From contig NC_134028.1 in NCBI RefSeq assembly GCF_964204645.1, positions 4,996,501-5,060,500 on the forward strand: 64,000 nucleotides of DNA, read 5' to 3'. The stretch's first letter is position 1; each line of letters opens with the position of its first letter. The notes beneath the pieces were generated by a model. That model did no database searches. It saw only the letters and a list, made by a program, of their open reading frames with translations, and was not told the origin of the DNA. The position numbers and the translations under genes were made by a program. The stretch is from Tubulanus polymorphus (Eukaryota; Nemertea; Palaeonemertea; Tubulaniformes; Tubulanidae). Shown here piece after piece: positions 23,726-36,200 of the stretch.

Positions 23726-24551
23726 GGGGTTTTATTATTCGATCATGCATTCAATCCACTCGCGTCGGATCTGGGACCGCAAAGACGTGGGACTCTGGAA
23801 TTCGATATCGTTGAGCTGGGTACAGAGGCGCGTATTCAGCCCGGCAGTGGAACATTTGATAAACTCATATGGACGTATAAAATACTTTTTACGTCCATGA
23901 TAGTCTAGTACCTAGCCGTCGTTCCACAAACAAAAAACGGTTGTAGGGAATCTGAAACGAATATACGTAAACTGTGTTTTCGTCCAATTCTACGATCAGC
24001 AGAAAGGTGTCCTTTCGTCCTAGTCGACCAGTTGATACCGTGCGTATGTTTCAGAGAGACTATTAAAGAGGTGTGCTCTACTATCGGAAGCGATCCTTTA
24101 TCGAACGTCTCTTAAAATTCGAATCCAGACGAGGAGAATACTAACTAGTATATTTTCGATGACCTGTCGTGAATATTATTTATTGATGTATGTCAAAGCT
24201 CGCTACTCACAGGTCGGCCTTTTCGTTATAGTATCCGGAGCTCACGACTCGCAGGTTGATGACCCTGTTCTGATCTGATCTGAACTGAACTGAACTGGAC
24301 TGGACTTTCTGAACTATCTCAAAAATGTTGATTAGGTATTTATAAGTGATGACTAGAGTTGACACCTAACCCTAACCCTTCACCTTACCCTAAACCCTCT
24401 AGACCCTAACCCTAACCCTCTTGACCCGCTGGACCTTGCCCTCTAGACCCTTAAAATGCCGTTATATTGTTTTGTATATTAGCTATGTACTGTACCAAAC
24501 ACTGAGAAATTCTCTATCAACATGGTACATTTTGCCTTATGTGTGGGATTT
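23726..24551. other. Intergenic, no gene recognised
   Basis: Contains the frame mentioned for the preceding repeat and the telomere-like tract at 24365. No family resemblance or splice chain was found. Confidence 0.4.
24365..24420. repeat. Interstitial telomere-like tract
   Basis: Two blocks of CCCTAACCCTAACCC separated by degenerate copies. The TTAGGG-type repeat is the usual metazoan telomere unit; here it is internal and short, so it is probably a relic of break repair. Confidence 0.7.
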
Positions 24552-25084
24552 CTATGGTGGCTGATTCGGGCCATGTAATAAAAATATCACAAACGTTACA
24601 AATTTTTTTTTGCAGACGCTAAAAAGTCGTTTTATCGCGCAATAAAACTAAAATTACCACGTTAAAACGAGAAATTACCGCGATAAAACAAGAAAAAGTC
24701 GTTTTATTGCGCAATAAAATGAGAAAAAGTCGTTTTATCGTGGCAATAAAACGAAAAAGTTCGTTTTATCGCGCGATAAAACGACTTTTTCTCGTTTTAT
24801 CACGCAATGAAACGGCTTTTTCTCGTTTTAACGCGGTAATTTTCGTTTTATTGCGCTATTTTTCGTTTTAACGTGGCAATAAAACGAAAAAGTTCGTTTT
24901 ATCTCGCGATAAAACGACTTTTTCTCATTTTATTGCGCAATAAAACGACTTTTTCTTGTTTTATCGCGGTAATTGTTCGTTTTAACGTGGTAATTTTCGT
25001 TTTATTGCGCGATAAAACGACTTTTAGGTGTCTGTAAAAAAAAATGTGATTTTTTTTTTACATGGCCCGAATCAGCCACCATAG
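24552..25084. mobile_element. 533-bp highly palindromic element
   Basis: Long terminal inverted repeats (CTATGGTGGCTGATTCGGGC at the left, its complement at the right) with ATTT on both flanks. The interior is built of many direct and inverted copies of an AAAGTCGTTTTATCGCG-like motif, including the perfect palindrome TTTTATCGCGCGATAAAA near 24770. There is no ORF. Confidence 0.85.
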
Positions 25085-25813
25085 ATTTCTCTATCACACC
25101 TTGAAGCTCCAAGGTCACACTGAATTGGATATGATTCGGCGTATTCGAGTCATACAGAAAAAGGATGTATTTAAGCCCATACTGAGCCGGAGTAAACCGT
25201 CTATTACATCCGAAAGTCGGAGCTAGTCATAGTAAAAATGACTCTGGCATGGTAGGATCGGAGCTGGCCAATTCTAACTCTGGCATTCGAGTCGAAGATG
25301 GCATAAAATAGCATGTATGGGTCGAACCTATAATCAGGTTCGACTCTCAGCCTATTAACGAATTACGGCCTATTCGAAACCATCCTGCCATTGTATTGAA
25401 TTTGTCTATATTGTTCCCCACTTGCCACACAAAATTAAGTTTTTGATCCTTAAATCCCGATCAAGGTATCTATTGTCAGAGTAGATTTAACAGCGATTTC
25501 TTCAGTAATAAGATCAAGGTATAAAGAAACAGAAGAGAGAGGTAATAATGTACTACCTCCTTTTAGTAGGCCCTTGAACAACAACAGTTTTTATTAAAAA
25601 TCAATTCTATTCCTGGCTTTGCCTTTGGCCTTTGTAAATGTAATTAGTACTTAAAAGTTAGGCCTATCAATATCAACCATTCATCATCATCATCATCGTC
25701 AATTGACGGATCCATGGAAGGCGTTAGGCTACAGCCTATTTTTATCTGCGTCGATGTCCCACGCCACATTCAAGTTCATGTATTGATTGTTGGTTTTGTT
25801 TACAGATTGAATA
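25085..25813. other. METTL14 upstream region
   Basis: No gene is recognised before METTL14. An acceptor-like TTGTTTACAG ends about 9 bases before the METTL14 ATG, so a 5' UTR intron is likely, but the upstream exon was not located. A short ATC microsatellite lies near 25683. Confidence 0.4.
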
Positions 25814-28693
25814 ATGAGTGACCGTCTGAAGGAATTGCGTGAAAGATCCCAAAAACGTCGACAGTTATTGGCATTACAGGTAGCGGTATAAGTATACTAC
25901 GTTGAGTTTGTCAGGGTTCGAACGCCAAGGGGCTTGGATCAGCATAGTAGGTAGGCTAGTGCAAAAACGATAATCTGTTAATCCACAGTGTCCATAATTT
26001 ATATAAAATAACAACATGTATTATAATAGACTATTATTATATACATATTGTTATATCTCTACAACTGTTATAGTTGTTATTAGATAAATTATAGACACTG
26101 GATTAACTGATTATCGTTTTTACATTAATCTACAACTCTGATACGAGCCCCTGTTCAGACAGACATAAGCACCGTATTCTTTAATAATACTAGCGCCACA
26201 CACTGGAAAGGTGTCCTAGGCCTAAACTGCAGCAGTTAGAATGCTAACATAAAGTATGAAACTATTCTAATCCTTTGTTTCCCTGATTGTATTTTTCGAT
26301 AAAAGCATGGGGTTGCTGATGCAAATGAATTGCGTGAAGTTTTATCCAGTAAAATCGACAAACAAGAGGAGAAAACTGTGTCCAAGCAAGACTCGGAAGC
26401 TTCTACGTAAGTCCGGCCTATTATCGTAACAAGTTGATTATTAATGTTTTAAAACGTTAGTGATATCCCCCTTTATATTCGAAAAGGGTTCCACCTTAGC
26501 TTAGGCCAAAATGAGTTAAATATTTTCTCGTCTGTAGCAGTGAGAGTCCACCGGCGAAGAAAAAAAGTTTAGATGATTCTGTATTTGATACCAGTACCGG
26601 TCGTAAACTAGAAATACCAACTGAGGAACCCGAAGAGGTAAGAGAATGATGTTAGAGTATCTCGGACATCGATCACTGTCGTGTATGAAGTTGAAACTTA
26701 GGTTTTTATTGTCGTCAATTTTAGGAAATAGAAGAAAGCGAAGTCTACACTGATTCTAGTGCATTTCTGAAGGTGAAATTTGGAAAGATTATTCTATTTA
26801 CTGCTTGAGTTTTTCAATTCAGATAGGATTAAATCATTTTGCTGCACATATCTCTGCAAGAGAATCAATTATTAAGCTGGCTCCTTAGAAATTGATAAAC
26901 AACAAGATAGAGTTGATGCAATCCTTCCGACTGGTGGAAATCCTACCATATATTGTACTATGATTTATTGAAATGTTATAATCTTCTATGATCATCTTAT
27001 ATCTGAATTACTTTTCTTCACAGGGAACACAGAGTGCAAACCCGCACAACGACTATTGTCAGAACTTTGTTGACACAGGAGAACGTCCGCAGAATTTTAT
27101 TCGTGATGTTGGTGAGTACCGTATATGATATAAATCAACAGTTTTGAAATATAATACTTGATTTTAGTGCATTTTGCTGGACTTCGGTTATTTTTGATAG
27201 GTTTGGCGAACAGATTTGAAGAGTATCCGAAACTTCGTGAATTGATCAGATTAAAAGATGAACTTATACAGACTACAGCCACGCCTCCGATGTATGTTAC
27301 CTGAATACCATCTTTTGTTCATCGTTCAAATAATTTACCAATCAGTAATGATAAAAAAACGTTAAATTCATGATTAATCCTTGTGTCGTATCCTATTTTT
27401 CGCTCGTCACTTTTTCAGGTATTTGAAATGTGATTTGGAAACCTACGATATGCGAGATTTGGATAGCAAATTCGATGTGATATATATCGAACCACCGTTG
27501 GAGGAATATCAGCGTACACAAGGCTGCGTTTATGACCGCTTTTGGAGCTGGGAAGAGGTAATTATCTGGTAACAATTGACAGATGTAGAGAGAGCATCTT
27601 TTACAGATTGATGTTGTATTTATTCATTTATAGATTGAGAAATTAGAGATCAGTGACGTAGCTGCTCAGAGATCATTCCTGTGGATCTGGTGTGGGTCCA
27701 GCGATGGTTTGGATTGGGGTCGACGGGTCAGTCTAGTCTATCTTGATACTTCATGCAAAGCAGTCTAATGCGCTGTTAGGTAAAATTTCTTTATTCCATT
27801 CTCTCAAATATTTTCACAGTGCTTGAAGAAATGGGGTTTCAGACGATGTGAAGATATTTGCTGGATCAAAACGAACATCAAAAATCCTGGACACAACAAA
27901 AACCTCGAACCGAAGGCTATCTTTCAACGAACGAAGGTACACATACCGACAACTTGCTTGTATTTTTAATATTCGTAGAGTAGCCGTGTTAACCAGGTTT
28001 CAAATAAGTAACGAGAGGAGTAGTACTGTATAGGTTAACTATTTATTTGACGCACGAGCTTTCGCTTCTAATGTATAGAAGCTTCATCAGGTGAATGAGT
28101 GAACCTATATAGTACTACTCGTCTCGTTACTTATTGTATTTTTAATGAATCAATGTATGGATTTTATTTATTCACTAATATCGCTGGCGTATTTTCTTGG
28201 TTATTTATAGGAACATTGTTTAATGGGTATTAAAGGTACGGTTAGACGTAGCACCGACGGAGATTTCATTCACGCTAACGTCGATATAGACTTGATCATC
28301 GATGAAGAACCGGAATACGGCAGCAAAGAGAAACCCATCGAAATCTTTCACATTATGGAACATTTTTGCCTCGGCCGGCGTCGACTTCATTTATTCGGAC
28401 GCGACTCGACGATTCGACCGGGATGGTTAACTATCGGTCCCGAGTTAACCAGTAGTAACTTCGAATCGGAAATTTATAAAGGTTACTTTAACAAGGAAGT
28501 GAACGGTTATCTGACTGGTTGTTCAGAGGAGATCGAACGACTCCGCCCGAAATCTCCGCCGCCGAAAATAAACGGACAACAATCGGGGCGCGGTGGCCGT
28601 GGACGAGGCTGGAGTGGTAGAGGCAATGCCTCACGGGGTAGAGGAGCTTCCTCTGGTGGCCGAGGTGGTGGTCACAGAGGACAAAATAGATAG
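25814..28693 (+). CDS. METTL14: m6A methyltransferase complex subunit METTL14
   Basis: RNA-binding, catalytically inactive partner of METTL3 in the nuclear m6A writer complex. Exons: 25814-25879, 26306-26406, 26538-26637, 26725-26772, 27024-27111, 27201-27291, 27419-27557, 27634-27726, 27820-27936, 28211-28693; 441 residues against about 456 in human. Seen: the MT-A70 fold with EPPL at residues 189-192 (the altered catalytic motif typical of METTL14, where METTL3 has DPPW), [34 protein letters not shown] and [10 protein letters not shown], then an RGG-rich tail that binds RNA. Exon 3 has a tandem acceptor (TAGCAG), so Ser/Thr-region isoforms differing by one residue are possible. Convergent with UQCRC2. 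Confidence 0.96.
25970..26123. mobile_element. MITE-like inverted repeat in METTL14 intron 1
   Basis: GCAAAAACGATAATCTGTTA at the left pairs with its near-complement at the right (GATTATCGTTTTTAC), giving arms of about 40 bp around an AT-rich centre. Confidence 0.7.
28003..28135 (-). ncRNA. Hammerhead-ribozyme-like element in METTL14 intron 9
   Basis: On the minus strand the hammerhead core order is present: CTGATGA (28090-28084), a 7-bp stem II (GCTTCTA/TAGAAGC), GAAA (28063-28060) and GTC (28051-28049). 34-bp inverted arms (28003-28036 and 28102-28135) would close stem I. Type I hammerheads of this size are known in Penelope-like elements and other small retroelements. The stem III pairing is imperfect and an extra A follows CTGATGA, so activity is uncertain. 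It is antisense to METTL14. Confidence 0.45.
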
Positions 28694-28844
28694 TAACTGT
28701 GTATAAACATTCCCCATTCATTTAAAGTTTTTGTCTCATTATGTCCATCAGAAATGTCAACTTGTTCTTCACTATTATCAAGATTTTGTACGTGTATTCC
28801 ATTTCAGTAAACAACGCATTTTCTGCATGTACATTTACATCAAA

Positions 28845-28850
28845 AATAAA
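28845..28850 (+). terminator. Poly(A) signal, METTL14
   Basis: AATAAA about 150 bp after the METTL14 stop, and about 265 bp from the opposing UQCRC2 signal. Confidence 0.6.
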
Positions 28851-29114
28851 TTAACTTTTTACGAACAATCCTACATTATATCGCTTTAATTTTTTCGCCT
28901 TTGAGGCCTTTTGAGGGTTTGATCAGCCTCTTACACATTAGTCCTAGATGCAATGGAGTGATTTTGCAATGGATGATCTGACCTCCGAAAGATGTTTTAA
29001 TGTGTGGTACAGACTTCTGGAACAGCCTTCGTCTATTTTAAGACATTAACATTGTTGATTGGAAATAACCTTATTACGAAGCGAAAAAAAACACCTTTAT
29101 ATAATACACAACAG

Positions 29115-29120
29115 TTTATT
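29115..29120 (-). terminator. Poly(A) signal, UQCRC2
   Basis: AATAAA on the minus strand about 255 bp after the UQCRC2 stop codon. Confidence 0.6.
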
Positions 29121-29374
29121 ATGGTTGGAATTCTTTACAATAGATCGGCTATCAATTAATCCAAGATGTTCACAAAATCAGAAACGCAGAAAAGAGTCAT
29201 TTAAGGAAGTGTTCTTTAGTTTCTTTCTAACTATGAAATATTCTTCGTATTAGTAATAAATGAATACACGTTCTAAATTAACAAAGCATTATGAATTAAT
29301 TCACATGACACAAACTTCTCACTGTATTGTATAAATAGTACTATTTTTTAAAACGAAACCTAATTTAAGTAAAG

Positions 29375-32300
29375 TTACACGAGTTCATCGAGGAACGGAG
29401 TCGTGGCTAAATCGCCGATCGCTGCCATTGACGCTTTTCCAGTGATTACTTTCTTAGCAATCTGAAAAATATGACGCATGATAATAAAATACACACATAG
29501 CGAGTACAGACAAAAGGAAATTCAAAATTTCGATACGATTTTTCCAGTGGTTTAAAGTATTAGTTACCCCGGTTACTTACATTGTTGATATCGGTAGATG
29601 TGAGAGAATCAATTGCTTGACTGATCTCTTCGATGGTAGTGATCTTTCCAGTTGTAATGGCTTGTACGGCCATCTCTTCAACGAGACCTGTTCCAGTTTC
29701 TATTGACATGTGTAAATTAGCCTTCAACTGATTCCTGAAAAAATATAGAATATCGATAAGATTCGAAATACGTCGTTTCTTTCGGAGCAATTCTTTCTAG
29801 ACTCGCGAGTAGTAAATTAACTTACTTTCCACGGGTGATATCCGCTTCGTCAATTCCTGATTTACTGACCGCTCTCATCTGAGCTACTAGCGCGGGTAAC
29901 ACCTGACAAAGGGAGAAACCGTCAAAGAATTAGCACATTGTAATCAATTCACATTTTTACTTTCAATGTATTTTTATCGGTAGATATAGTGAAATCCTGT
30001 CAATCCGCCTTAACATATATAAATGTATGTAAAAAAATATGCTTTTTTTAAATCCAAATTTCTCATAAACCAGATTAATTTCATCAATATGATCTGGATT
30101 AAGTAATACGATCGACTGCACCTGATGAGTTATGTGATCTCACCTTGCCCATATCTTCACCTTGTCCCGATACGATGAATCCAAACAAACCGGAATCACT
30201 GTAGTTCACATTGAAACACGAAGCCTTCAAAATAAACATAAGTTTTTGTTCAAAAACTCTTAACACAGATTTAATTCAACACAACAAATATTAAAATATT
30301 TCATACCGAAATAGGATTGTTAGTAACGGCTACAGCTGCTTGATTCAATTTCGAAGACGCCGTGTTGCTTCCGTATTTGATATGCTGTCCACATCCCAAA
30401 GCTTGCTGGACGACCCCGAGTGCCAGAGCCTCCTTCGTGTTCAACGCTGCTCCTTCCGATACGAGCGCAACGTGAGCGAATTCACTGATCGTATCAATTC
30501 TCGCTTCGCCTTTAAAAAATTTGATAATTGTACTTTTTCTATCATGAAAAAATACCGTAGACATTTTCTGCTAAGACAGGTTCAAAAATATTGACAAATC
30601 AAATCCAATTCCAGCAGGGTTCATAGAAGTAAGGCCGAGGCAAAAGTGAGCACTTTTTAAGCACTGACTCTTTGAAAGTTAAAAGTGACACTTTTCTCAA
30701 GTGACTCGTCCTTTTCAACAACGAAGAATTATTTGGGATACCATAAGTAAGCACTTTAAAAATTTCGTACAAAGTAAGCTTATTATCAAGGCCTTACTAT
30801 TTTTTTCAATATTAAGCACTTGGGGTGATTTGCTATGAATCTAGTTTGGTTTAAATTAATCACAAATGTGAGATAGTATTGGGCACTAAATCCTAAATTG
30901 CAGTTCTCTCTGCTAGTTTCGTTTGAATCAATATCATCATACCTCCTCGATATTTAGTCTTTTCAGCCGAGGAACCTCCTCCGGCGACCGGCGTGTAAAA
31001 TTCTTTCGCTCTCTCGACCAATACATCGTGATCGACGCCGACTCCGACTATGGCCATACGTCCACTTGTGAAATTATGGCTGACAAAATCTTGAAGCTTT
31101 TTCCCAAAAAGGAGAAAAAAGCATTTTTGTAAGCGAAAAACGTGAGACTCGTACGAGCTTAGAAATCATCGATAAAAGCAATAAAGAATATTGACTTACC
31201 ATTTCTGGGGAGTAATGGCCAACCATGAATGATGGAGCAAAGAGAGATCTTCCCAGGCCTGATTTGTAGGCAGCCGTGTGAAGATGTTCAATTAATTCTA
31301 CAAAATAGGTCGATGATGATGATGATGACTTACAGTTTTTGCGATAACTCGATTGCAGTAATTTCACACACAGATATAATACTTACGGGTAACGGGTTGT
31401 TCGTTGAGTACGGCTAAATCTACATTCAGTCGAGGTTGTACATCGTGCACTTCCCAGTGTTTGAACGCCGGTCCAGTGCTAGCGTGTCCCAGAAATTCAG
31501 CACCAACATCGCTGAAAAAATAAATCGATTATCCATTATCAAGACAAATTCATGAGCATTTAAATGTTTAATTCTCAAGTCAAATACATACACATGCCCT
31601 CTGAGGAATTCCATATTGTATATCATGTGATCCCTTGAAGTTGAACATCTGAAAGTCAAAAAAATTTTTTTAATTCTTTAGATCAACAAGATTCATATTC
31701 ATCAACTATCAATCACAATCATGACAGCCTCTGAATCTGAATATTTAGAAAAACTCCTTAAATCTTACCCGAAAACTCCTCCAATCTGCTGAATGTTCTT
31801 CACTAATCCGAAACTGGAGCAATTCTTTGTGCTCTGAAAAGAATAAAAAAACAAACAACAAAATGAAGGCCTGTTCTGGTGGTTGGTTCTCTTGAAGTTA
31901 TCTATCAATGATTGCTCACCAAATTTGAAGCAATTCGAATGCAGTGAGAAGCTCCTAACGCATGGTGATGCTCGTAACGCGCTCCAGCTTTATAGATCAC
32001 TGATAACCTGGTGATTGGAGAATAGTTCTCCACTGATGCTACGACTGCTCCATTCGGTAGCTGCGATACCTGCAATAAACGACAAACTGTAATATCAAAT
32101 ATTGATATCAGACTCAGATTTTTAGCTCCGCGGATGGGCTTTAAAATCATTGTAACAAAATTGTCATGAAGTTACAAAAGAATAAAATGGAAAATATTGC
32201 TTTTTTGTCGAATTGAGAATGCGACAATCACCTGGTCTAAGGGAAGGAGGTCCAGGAATATAACAACATACCTTCGCTGGCTGGGCAGATGAACTTGCCT

Positions 32301-32572
32301 CTGTTGTTTTTCTGGCCGCTTGAGCAGAAAGATTTCGCTGTAATAAAGAGAGAAACTGATAGTGACGATAAAACTAGCTAAAATGTTGACATGAACTGTC
32401 TGGCTGCTCTTCTTGATCTATCTTGACTTTTTTGCCTTGTTGGTTGAATTTGATTGAAAGAAGTTGTTGTTTTTTGGTCGAAAATTGATCATTTTTCAAA
32501 CTTTTCTCACTTTAATCTCTAAAGATGTCTTACCTTCACGTGAGATAGAATATTTCTGTTGACCGCCTTCAT
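29375..32572 (-). CDS. UQCRC2: Cytochrome b-c1 complex subunit 2, mitochondrial
   Basis: Core 2 subunit of respiratory complex III in the inner mitochondrial membrane; an M16 peptidase fold without catalytic function. Exons on the minus strand: 32572-32534, 32337-32272, 32069-31920, 31833-31769, 31648-31592, 31511-31387, 31297-31200, 31096-30943, 30509-30307, 30224-30144, 29902-29826, 29734-29581, 29461-29375; 451 residues against 453 in human. The Ser/Ala/Lys-rich start with RNLSAQAARK suits a mitochondrial targeting peptide. Family phrases: LPNGAVVASVENYSPITRLS, KAGARYE, CSTSRDHMIYNMEFLRG, YSDSGLFG and the C terminus TPFLDELV. No HxxEH zinc motif is seen, as expected for this subunit. Exon 5 uses GTATGT at 31591, which restores the frame to exon 6. 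Confidence 0.95.
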
Positions 32573-33262
32573 ATTTACAAGTGCTCTATCGTAGGGAAAT
32601 GTGGCCAAAAATTCTACAAATTCCAAATTATGGAACACCAACCAGGAAGAAGAAATACTCAATGTCAAGGTTGTAGTTAACACTAATTAGCGGTGAATAA
32701 GTCCTGTGAGAAATAAATTTAATTTAATTTGTATTCGTCCGTATTTCACGGATTAGGACTCAGAATTGGATTTAGGAAATTATTTATTTGTTTACTGGGA
32801 TACTTCCGGACAGTAGTGTCGAAAGTATCGAAACCTTTGATGGTGAAATAATAGATGAATGGAGGTGTTCAGTTGTAAGTAACCAACTCTCGCATTACTG
32901 TTCAAATTCTGTAGCAAATAACGCTAACAGCCTAATAAACTTTTTATAGGCCTTGCTTGCTTAGGGCTAGGCGCAGGGGGATAGTGTCGTGACTGCCACC
33001 ACTCAGTCGCACTGGCTGGTGTCATCCATCCTCCATCATCAAATTGTGACAAGCCCCTGGTGATCCTAATCAATAAATGCTCTGGAATACTTTCTTATTC
33101 TTTTTTACGAGTTCTACTGAAACTCCTGGAAACTTGAATCTTGATTGCCATCCCATTCCCTATAAGGCCTATAATATGTAATTATGAAATCAGAGATAAT
33201 TTCTTTTAATCTTTATTTCAAGGAAAAAAATTGAATTGAAGAGTTTTTGAAAAGATTTTGAG
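32573..33262. promoter_or_regulatory. Divergent spacer UQCRC2 / iRhom
   Basis: 690 bp between the two start codons. No clear TATA box or named factor site was identified. It should hold both 5' UTRs. Confidence 0.35.
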
Positions 33263-36200
33263 ATGTCAAACAAGCCTGATGTGGAAATGCAGCCTCTGGC
33301 AAGTGGCCCCGTATCGGCACCGGCTACGACTTCTTATACTAATGCTGGTGGAGGCAGTGATGCGATGTTTCATTCGAATCCTCAACGACAGCCACTGACA
33401 GCTCCGGTACAGCACGTTCATTCGTCAGCACAAGGACCACAGCCTAGCACCGGATCGAGACTGGCTGGACTCGGAAGGTATATATCAGACCAGCTTAGAT
33501 TCAATATTTTATAGTTCAATAATTATGACCAGTCTTAAGATTTAAGATCACTCTTTTTGGACTTAAGACTCAACTATGGAACTGGTTACTCAGTCATGAC
33601 TTGAGTCTTAAATTTTCTTGAATGGTCTTAAATCTTAAGATTGGTCTTAAGTTGTTTGATTGGTTACAGAACTTAGGGGTTTAACTCATCCTTCGTCTTG
33701 TACCTTAGCCAAGTGAAAAAAAGACAACGATAATCAATATTCTATCCATAAATCTTTTCACGCAGGACTCTTAAAAAGAGCACCGCTAACTTTTTTGGAA
33801 TCGGCGACGAAGATACGTTCAACTCGGATAAATGGGAATATCGACGCGTGAAGATGTTGAATCGCAAAACCGGAAACGTTACCGATCATCGTTTCAAGCA
33901 GCAGTCGTTATCGGCGGCTCCGTCGGTCACCGCGTCCGGCGACGTCGTCGACTTCGGGCGACAACAATCGACGATGTCGTTCCGGCGACAGACAAGGCAA
34001 GCTCCGGCGAGTAGATTGAAAAAAGATTCGTTAATCAGCATGGCAGTCGGTTCAATGGTACGGAACAAATCCTCTGGTTTTCCCCGCGATTTCACAATAA
34101 AATCAGTAAAACGAATATTTTTTTGTTATTTTTTTCAGCGACGGTCGAAGAAGCATAAGAAGAAAGACGGACCACGAAGTCGGACATTTGCTCCGTCGGA
34201 TATTACAGCAGCTGATGAGGGATTTGACCTGAGTATAGGACCGACTCCGGTCACTGCACCTGCCACAGCTACCCCTGCTAGTTTAATGGTAGGTGTCAGA
34301 CTAACACGAATAATGACGTACAACCAACACTCACAAGATGGCGCTACAAAACACTGGGTTATGCATTGTGAAAATCAGTTCATTTTCACTGAAATTTGAA
34401 CTGGATTCTTAGGCTTCCAAATCCGAAAACTACCAAACAAATCATCAAATAAAATTGCTTTCTCACTCGGTGTATGATATAGATTTCACTAAAATTTGAT
34501 TTTTTAAAGAGAAAAGTTGACTCCAATTTAATTGAAATGTAGAATAAATTGCAGCGCGGTAGAGTTGCCTGTACCCCATTATCTCACCGCTCATAGATTA
34601 GCAGACGTAGTCATACATTGTTGGATGTTGGATATTGTATATTTTAGAGGATGCCATCGATGTTAACCGAAGATTTAGAAGATGAGGTATTTTTCGATTT
34701 CTCGGCACCGATTCCACCGGCTGAACCGGAAAAACCGCCACTCGTTCACATTCCTGAAGATGATGTCATACCAGCTCAGTAAGTTAACTTACCTTGAAAA
34801 AAATACTAGGTTGAAGCATTATATCAGCATCGGTATATTCAAAGTTCACCGATAGGTATTGTTTTAAAGATTTTTAAGGTTTTTCGATTTTATCTTCAGG
34901 CCGCCTGTGCGTGCAGGATGGGGAAAACCCCGACGTCCACCGCAGCCTCTGCCGTCGACCCCCGGGGTCGATACAGTCGATGGCGGTATTGGTATGAAGC
35001 GTATACTCGATAACGTGATGGATAAAGTTCAAGATAACTCCGACAGACGGCGCTTCGGTATGGGTTTTGTCGGTAAATTGTGCGGGCGTAAGATGAAGAA
35101 AGATCCCTTAAGTAGGAAAGCTCAAAAACAGTTGGATGATATTGAAGATGAAAGGTATGTCGATGTTATTCAAAGAGTTTATTTTGATGTTTATCTGATC
35201 ACAATGTAGAACTTCCTATATTGAAAAATATGAAACTAGTCAGAAGCTAGTTCAATAGATGGGATTGTGATTAGTTAGTTTATTTTCACTTGTTTTAACT
35301 GTTCAGTCGTATTCAACTTTTTAAAATGTTTTAATGCATATGTATTCCTGTTATAACATCGATGATTTAAATCTCACTTTTTCATTTCTTTGTGCTCCTA
35401 TCAAAGGCTGCTCCAGGATCCGCCCCTGTTTATTACATAACTCACAACTTGGGCATGAGAATTTACTCGAAACTGGTTTCAAAAATTTATCAAATCCTTT
35501 TTTACCATTTCAGTTATCGGCCATACTTTACCTATTGGGTAACATTCGTGCAAATCGTCATATACATCGTCTCAGTGTCTGTGTATGGTATTGCTCCGAT
35601 CGGTTTTGAGAAATCTACGATTAAAGCCGAAGTAATTTAAACGATGATATCGATTTCCTGTTTTATTTTTTGCTATAATCGTACAATGAAATGTATCGGT
35701 AACAACTCGTATCATTCTTTTTTCAATAAGGTTCTACAAACGAGTCTCGCTATTGAACAAGTTTCATACTTCGAGAAAGATAATCTTTGGATTGGTCCAA
35801 GAGAGGTAAGTTTTCCCATGTTCGAGTAGTTTATAAATTCACCAATATCCCACTAGACCAACTGAATATTTCATATTCTGATATAATATTCAATTTATTT
35901 AACAAGTCTTAAATCTGTTACGAAATTTCTAGTTTGAAAACTTTCAAATATTTGATTCTTTTCCACACATATTGGAGCATGCATATTGATTTCATTGATT
36001 GTATTACGGTATGTGAATATTTTAAAGGCTGATTTGATACATTTGGGAGCGAAGTATTCACCGTGTATGAGACGAGATTTGAATGTTTACAATGCCTTGA
36101 ACTCTGATACGGTTAAAGAGAATAAAACTGCTTGTTGTATTCGTAATGACGGCTCTGGTTGCGTACAAAGCTCTAAGGCTGAATGTTCGGTAAGTTTAAC

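Noticed and set aside
23681-23908. 75-codon frame starting in the dispersed repeat
   Set aside because: The first part is repeat sequence absent as a frame in the other copy; the rest has no family match and no splice context.
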